Assembly: GCA_001838165.1 (NCBI GenBank)
Contig: KV835861.1
Span: 1 to 62,896 of the forward strand
Length of the DNA stretch: 62,896 nt
Source of the DNA: Actinomyces sp. HMSC035G02
GTDB lineage: Bacteria; Actinomycetota; Actinomycetes; Actinomycetales; Actinomycetaceae
Direction: 5' to 3'
Position numbers and translations under genes: made by a program. This document shows positions 58,778 to 62,896 of this stretch, piece by piece. Below the pieces are notes generated by a model. It did no database searches. It was not told the DNA's origin and worked only from the letters and a program-made list of their open reading frames with translations. How positions within the stretch are numbered: the stretch's first letter is position 1; each line of letters opens with the position of its first letter.

Positions 58778-59602
58778 TTAGTCCTCCGAGGCCTCGACAA
58801 TGTCGAGGACCGCGCGCACCTGCTCGACGGTGAACTGTCCGGGGGCGCTGCCTTCCCACCCGGGCAGGGTGGCGAAGGTGGCCGCAGAACCGAGGGCAGA
58901 GCCCACCAGGCGCGTGGGCGCACCGTTGGGGCCCATGGCGATTCCGATGACGGGACGGTCGTAGGCCTCGCGCGCCCACGCCTGCGCGGCGAGCACACGG
59001 GCCGCATCCGTGGCGCTGTTCGCCATGCACGCGAACTTCAGGACGTCGGCGCCCGCGTAGTTCATGGCTGCAAGGACCTCGGCAAGCTGCTCGTCGCCGG
59101 GCGTGCCCTCAAAATCGTGGAAGGAGGCGACGACAATCGCCCCGGCCTCGTGCACCTCGTCGATGAGCGCGGAGGATCCGTCGCGCGAGATCTCCACGTC
59201 CACACCACCCGCGAAGGACGCAAGCGAACGCACGAGGGCGCAGTATTCCTCGTCGTCCAGGTAGGCCTCGCCACCCTCGACCGACGTGCGGATGGTCGCC
59301 AAAACCGGCAGCGGAGAGGAATCCGCGACGTAGCGGGCCATGCGCACCAGGTCTTCCTCCACGTCCAAGGCGGACACGAAATGTGCCCCAACAAGGGAGG
59401 ACAGGAAGGTGTCGGCCCTCCACTCGACGATGTCCGCCCGGCACGAGGCCAGCGCCTCGACCTGCCCGCTCAGGGCTGTCGCGTCCCCGCTAACGGGGAC
59501 GATGACCTGGGTACGTCCCCCGAGGCTCGCCTTCTTGGCGGCTTTCCCGATGGTGACGAGTCCGGGCGCAGGGTCGGGGTCGGGCGCAGATGGGTGAGGC
59601 AT
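58778..59602 (-). CDS. aroD: 3-dehydroquinate dehydratase, type I
   Basis: 274 residues. Third step of the shikimate pathway. Type I mark EWR at 60-62, His162 (ASFHDFEG) and Schiff-base Lys189 (DVLKFACMA) are in place. The ATG at 59602 follows GAAGGAATC. A longer upstream frame is only an overlap with dusB. The gene starts 11 bases beyond the dusB stop. Confidence 0.95.
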   Translation of the reverse strand: MPHPSAPDPDPAPGLVTIGKAAKKASLGGRTQVIVPVSGDATALSGQVEALASCRADIVEWRADTFLSSLVGAHFVSALDVEEDLVRMARYVADSSPLPVLATIRTSVEGGEAYLDDEEYCALVRSLASFAGGVDVEISRDGSSALIDEVHEAGAIVVASFHDFEGTPGDEQLAEVLAAMNYAGADVLKFACMANSATDAARVLAAQAWAREAYDRPVIGIAMGPNGAPTRLVGSALGSAATFATLPGWEGSAPGQFTVEQVRAVLDIVEASED

Positions 59603-59613
59603 GATTCCTTCGC

Positions 59614-60930
59614 TTAGTATCCGATTTCTGCCAGGTGCAGGCGATCTCGTTCGCTCTGCGTGAGGTAGGGGTGGTCCAGCCAGCCGTCGGGCAGGTGGGG
59701 TGTCTTTTCGCCGCCGGCTCGGCCGCGCGGTCCGCGTGCGGCGGGCGGGAATGCCTGGTCGAGGTCGAGGTCCGCGAGGCGCTCGTGGAGCTCCTGGAGG
59801 GTGGAAACCATCGACAGTGCGTGCCGTTGGGGGCCTCCGACGGCGAATCCGCGCAGGTACCAGCCGATGTGCTTGCGCATTTCGCGCAGCGCGCGCCCCT
59901 CGTCGCCCTGGTCGACGACGCACCAGGCGGCATGACGTTCGATCACGGAGACGACCTCGGCGAGGCTGGGGCCTGGCGGGATGGTTCCACCGTGGTAGGC
60001 GGCGACGATGTCGCGGAAAATCCAGGGGCGCCCTTGGGCACCGCGCCCGACGCTGATGCCGTCGCAGCCGGTGTGCTCTAGCATATCCAGGGCATCGGCG
60101 GCCTCGAAGACGTCGCCGTTACCGAAGACGGGGATGTCGAGCAGGTCCTTCAGGCGTGCGATCTCGTCCCAGTGGGCCTGACCCGCGTAGTGCTGGTTCT
60201 GGGTGCGCGCGTGCAGGGTGAGCGCGGCAGCGCCGAGCTTTTGCGCAGCGAGCGCCGCGTCGGTCGCGGTCTCGTGTTCGGAGTCGATGCCGATACGGAT
60301 CTTGACGGTCACGGGGATCTCTCGCCCCGCGCGCTCCCCGGCCTCGTTTGAAGCGCGCACGACGGCGCCCACGAGGTCCGTGAACAGGTCGCGCTTCCAG
60401 GGCAGGGCCGCTCCCCCACCCTTCTTCGTCACCTTGGGGACCGGGCACCCAAAGTTCAGGTCGATGTGGTCGGTCAGGTCGCGCTCGATGAGCATGGTCG
60501 TCGCGCGCGCCATGACGGCCGGGTTGACGCCGTACAGCTGCAGGCTTCGCACGCGCTCGGCGGGGTCGGGGCGCACCATCTCCAGGGTGCGTTCGTTTTC
60601 CTCGACGAGCGCGCGGCTGGTCACCATCTCGGTGACGTACAGGCCGGCGGGCGCGTCCACGTGCGGGATGGCGACGTGGCGCGGCTCGGCGAGGGTCTCA
60701 CCCGGGCTTGTCGGGGACGAGGCCGTGGCCGCCTGCCCGGATTCGGCGGCCCAGGAGGGGATGCCGACGGGCCGCAGGTGGTCGGGCAGGCCCGACTCGC
60801 CCATGATGCGGCACAGGCGTCGGAAGGGCACATCCGTCACCCCGGCCATGGGAGCCAGGACGACGGGTGTCCACAGGCGCAGCGGCCCCACGCGAAGAGG
60901 GGCCGCTGCGGATGTTGAGGCTATCTGCAA
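59614..60930 (-). CDS. dusB: tRNA-dihydrouridine synthase DusB-like
   Basis: 438 residues. FMN enzyme reducing uridines in tRNA D-loops. Catalytic Cys lies in DLNFGCPVPKVTKKGGGAAL. LAPMAGVTDVPFRRLC and GNGDVFEAADA are family blocks. About 50 residues (44-94, MGESGLPDHLRP ... IPHVDAP) are inserted between RRLCRI and AGLYVTEMVTSRAL, where most DusB proteins have none. The start is one base from the glyS stop, so glyS, dusB and aroD form a minus-strand unit. Confidence 0.93.
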   Translation of the reverse strand: MQIASTSAAAPLRVGPLRLWTPVVLAPMAGVTDVPFRRLCRIMGESGLPDHLRPVGIPSWAAESGQAATASSPTSPGETLAEPRHVAIPHVDAPAGLYVTEMVTSRALVEENERTLEMVRPDPAERVRSLQLYGVNPAVMARATTMLIERDLTDHIDLNFGCPVPKVTKKGGGAALPWKRDLFTDLVGAVVRASNEAGERAGREIPVTVKIRIGIDSEHETATDAALAAQKLGAAALTLHARTQNQHYAGQAHWDEIARLKDLLDIPVFGNGDVFEAADALDMLEHTGCDGISVGRGAQGRPWIFRDIVAAYHGGTIPPGPSLAEVVSVIERHAAWCVVDQGDEGRALREMRKHIGWYLRGFAVGGPQRHALSMVSTLQELHERLADLDLDQAFPPAARGPRGRAGGEKTPHLPDGWLDHPYLTQSERDRLHLAEIGY

Positions 60931-60931
60931 G

Positions 60932-62320
60932 TCAGCAGCCCAGGCGTTCGATCAGGTACGACTTGACCTTGTCGAGCGGGATGCGCACCTGCTCCATCGT
61001 GTCACGCTCGCGGATGGTGACGGCGTGGTCCTCGATCGAGTCGAAGTCGTAGGTGATGCAGAAGGGCGTACCGATCTCGTCCTGGCGACGGTAGCGGCGG
61101 CCAACGGCGCCGGCGTCGTCGTAGTCGACGTTCCAGATGCCGCGCAGCTCGTCAGCCAGCTCCTGGGCGGGGCCGGTCAGTTCGGGCTTGCGGGACAGGG
61201 GCAGGACGGCGGCCTTGACGGGGGCCAGGCGCGGGTCCAGCTTGAGCACGACGCGCTTGTCGACACCGCCCTTGGCGTTGGGGGCCTCGTCCTCGTGGTA
61301 GGCCTCGATCAGGAAGGCCATGAGGGAACGGGTCAGGCCCGCCGAGGGCTCGATGACGTAGGGGGTCCAGCGTTCCTTGGTGTTCGGGTCGAAGTAGTCG
61401 AGCTTCGCGCCGGAGGCCTCGGAGTGGACGGTCAGGTCGTAGTCGGTGCGGTTGGCGATGCCTTCGAGCTCGCCCCACTCGCTGCCCTGGAAGCCGAAGC
61501 GGTATTCCAGGTCGACGGTGCGCTTGGAGTAGTGCGAGAGCTTCTCCTGCGGGTGCTCGTACTCGCGCAGGTTCTCCGGGTCGATGCCGAGGTCCACGTA
61601 CCAGGCCTTGCGGTAGTCGATCCAGTACTGGTGCCATTCCTCATCGGTGCCGGGCTCGCAGAAGAACTCGAGTTCCATCTGCTCGAACTCGCGGGTACGG
61701 AAGATGAAGTTGCCGGGCGTAATCTCGTTGCGGAAGGACTTGCCGATCTGGCCGATGCCGAACGGCGGCTTCTTGCGCGCGGCGTTCATGACGTTCGCGT
61801 AGTTGACGAAGATGCCCTGGGCGGTCTCGGGGCGCAGGTAGTGCAGGCCGGCCTCGTCGTCGACGGGGCCCAGGTAGGTCTTGAGCAGGCCGGAGAAGGC
61901 GCGGGGCTCGGTCCACTGGCCGCGCACGCCACAGTTCGGGCAGGCGATGTCGGCGTTGGACAGCGAGGACTCTTCGACGCCCTTCTTTTCGGCGAGCTCT
62001 TCGATGAGCTGATCCTGACGGGCGCGCTTGTGGCAGTTGAGGCACTCGATGAGCGGGTCGGTGAAGGCCTTGACGTGGCCGGAGGCGACCCACACTTCGC
62101 GCGGGAGAATGACGGAGGAGTCCAGGCCGACGACGTCGGCGCGGCGGCGGACCATGGCGTTCCACCAGGCGCGCTTGATGTTTTCCTTCAGTTCCACGCC
62201 GAGCGGGCCGTAGTCCCACGCGGAGCGGGTGCCACCGTAGATGTCACCGCAGGGGAAGACGAAGCCGCGGCGCTTGGCCAGGCTGATCACGTTGTCGAGG
62301 CGGGAGGGTCCCTTAGCCAC
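60932..62320 (-). CDS. glyS: Glycyl-tRNA synthetase, dimeric (GRS1) type
   Basis: 462 residues. Class II enzyme of the alpha2 type used by actinobacteria. Motifs: [23 protein letters not shown] at the N-terminus, [29 protein letters not shown] (motif 2), and motif 3 [12 protein letters not shown] ... [19 protein letters not shown]. The C-terminal anticodon domain begins [21 protein letters not shown] precedes the ATG. Confidence 0.97.
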   Translation of the reverse strand: MAKGPSRLDNVISLAKRRGFVFPCGDIYGGTRSAWDYGPLGVELKENIKRAWWNAMVRRRADVVGLDSSVILPREVWVASGHVKAFTDPLIECLNCHKRARQDQLIEELAEKKGVEESSLSNADIACPNCGVRGQWTEPRAFSGLLKTYLGPVDDEAGLHYLRPETAQGIFVNYANVMNAARKKPPFGIGQIGKSFRNEITPGNFIFRTREFEQMELEFFCEPGTDEEWHQYWIDYRKAWYVDLGIDPENLREYEHPQEKLSHYSKRTVDLEYRFGFQGSEWGELEGIANRTDYDLTVHSEASGAKLDYFDPNTKERWTPYVIEPSAGLTRSLMAFLIEAYHEDEAPNAKGGVDKRVVLKLDPRLAPVKAAVLPLSRKPELTGPAQELADELRGIWNVDYDDAGAVGRRYRRQDEIGTPFCITYDFDSIEDHAVTIRERDTMEQVRIPLDKVKSYLIERLGC

Positions 62321-62489
62321 TTGTCACTCCTTGAGTATTTGGGGCACGACTGGCTGTCGTGTCGCCATCGATACTAGCCGATAACTACTGTTTCGGGCGC
62401 CTCCGGGCCCTTGCTCACTCATGGATCCCACCACAGGTGCGCGCTGGGAGTTCTCGCTGGGCTGTGTCTCTCTCCACCGCCGCGCTCGC

Positions 62490-62624
62490 GGATAGGTTAT
62501 GCAGATCCGGATAGGTTATGCAGATCCGGATAGGTTATGCGGATCCGGATAGGTTATGCAGATCTGGATAGGTTATTAACCTATCCAGATGTCAATAACC
62601 TATCCACATCGTCGTAACCTATCC
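62490..62624. repeat. 19-bp tandem array, locus 4 (direct units, central palindrome, inverted units)
   Basis: Four exact or near-exact 19-bp units: GGATAGGTTATGCAGATCC at 62490-62508 and 62509-62527, one with G at 62528-62546, and one ending GATCT at 62547-62565. A 21-base perfect palindrome (GGATAGGTTA-T-TAACCTATCC) follows at 62566-62586. Two inverted units ending in CCTATCC, again 19 bases apart, end at 62605 and 62624. Confidence 0.95.
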
Positions 62625-62668
62625 GGATCCGCGTGAGCCAGCCCCCCACTCCCCCAACCCCAAAAGTC

Positions 62669-62770
62669 GCACGTAATTCCCCCTAACCTATTTCATAGTT
62701 TGAAATCAGATCGTTGAAATTCCGCCATTTTCCAACACATGATTGAATATTTCATCATCGAATTACGTGC
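62669..62770. repeat. 102-bp inverted-repeat element, copy C
   Basis: Ends GCACGTAATTC (62669-62679) and GAATTACGTGC (62760-62770), extending outward to TCGCACG.. and ..CGTGCGA. Core CGTTGAAATTCC is central. Left hairpin TTTCA-TAGT-TTGAAA and right hairpin TGAA-TAT-TTCA flank it. It lies 44 bases past the locus 4 array. Confidence 0.92.
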
Positions 62771-62896
62771 GAAAGTGCAGGGCGCACACAGACAATTCAC
62801 CGACACTCAACGACAGTCGTCCGCACCCGAATGCATAAAACAGCCCCGGCCTCGTCCCTGGATTGAACTGCGCCCCGTTTCTTGGACATCGAAATT

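Larger units (their letters stand above)
62321..62896. other. 576-bp intergenic region with repeat locus 4 (window end)
   Basis: No supported gene. It contains the largest 19-bp array (62490-62624) and element C (62669-62770). A lone GCCCCGGCCTCGTCC motif lies at 62847-62861, 35 bases before the window end. Confidence 0.6.

Noticed and set aside
62490..62624. CRISPR array
   Set aside because: The 19-bp units are contiguous with no spacers, the orientation switches in the middle, and no cas gene is present.

Overview
The window is a 62.9 kb piece of a high-GC, Gram-positive actinobacterial chromosome. Gene content (oral/mucosal-type sugar PTS, secreted pullulanase with choline/glucan-binding-type repeats, luxS beside dnaG, a dimeric-type glycyl-tRNA synthetase), codon use and the many ATG starts placed directly behind a -10 hexamer suggest the Actinomycetaceae, most likely Schaalia or Actinomyces. 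That placement is an inference from protein style, not a database match. Both edges are non-coding or cut close to genes.

Layout. 0-1.3 kb: a decayed abortive-infection (Abi/HEPN) gene. 1.3-10 kb: alcohol dehydrogenase, tRNA-His, an ATP-grasp enzyme, ddl, gpsA, an AMIN-like lipoprotein, plsC, a diacylglycerol-kinase-like lipid kinase and murA, so largely envelope precursor supply. 9.6-12.7 kb: leuD-leuC with a divergent IclR-type regulator. 12.7-17.2 kb: a 1374-residue surface pullulanase, then tRNA-Glu and tRNA-Gln. 17.3-25.7 kb: gltX, a PatB/MalY-type C-S lyase, purine nucleoside phosphorylase with an NCS1 permease, an FAH-family hydrolase and an AgcS symporter. 25.9-32.8 kb: a DEAD/DEAH-type helicase and small housekeeping genes (VOC, Pr6Pr-type membrane protein, ybaK, yccF, yggS, marC). 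32.8-41.7 kb: lipoate ligase, ilvD, a MetE-C-like methyltransferase, a four-gene ABC-exporter operon with lipoprotein and adaptor, and a class I glutamine amidotransferase. 41.9-48.4 kb: manA, a heterodimeric ABC transporter under a DtxR-like iron box, and ilvE. 48.5-53 kb: a small unknown gene, then luxS, dnaG and dgt. 53.1-58.7 kb: a beta-glucoside-type PTS EIIBCA, then a three-gene cassette that looks like an orphan type VII (ESX) module (small helical protein, PPE/Gly-rich protein, mycosin-like protease). 58.8-62.3 kb: aroD, dusB and glyS.

The most unusual signal lies between genes. Four intergenic regions (20.4-20.8, 30.0-30.2, 46.8-47.0 and 62.5-62.8 kb) each contain a 101-102 bp element with near-identical 11-bp inverted ends (GCAYGYAATTC / GAATTRCRTGC), a core CGTTGNAATT at its centre and two small flanking hairpins whose stems differ between copies but stay paired. 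Each element sits beside a tandem array of exactly 19-bp units, and the arrays at two loci end in inverted copies. Array sequence differs between loci, except for the related 47.0 and 62.5 kb arrays. I know of no named element with this architecture.

A second family, the motif GACGAGGCCG(T/G)GGC, recurs between genes, often as inverted pairs that form terminators. Separately, about fourteen genes have a TANNNT-like hexamer 6-7 bases before the start codon, which points to widespread leaderless transcription and fixes several start sites.
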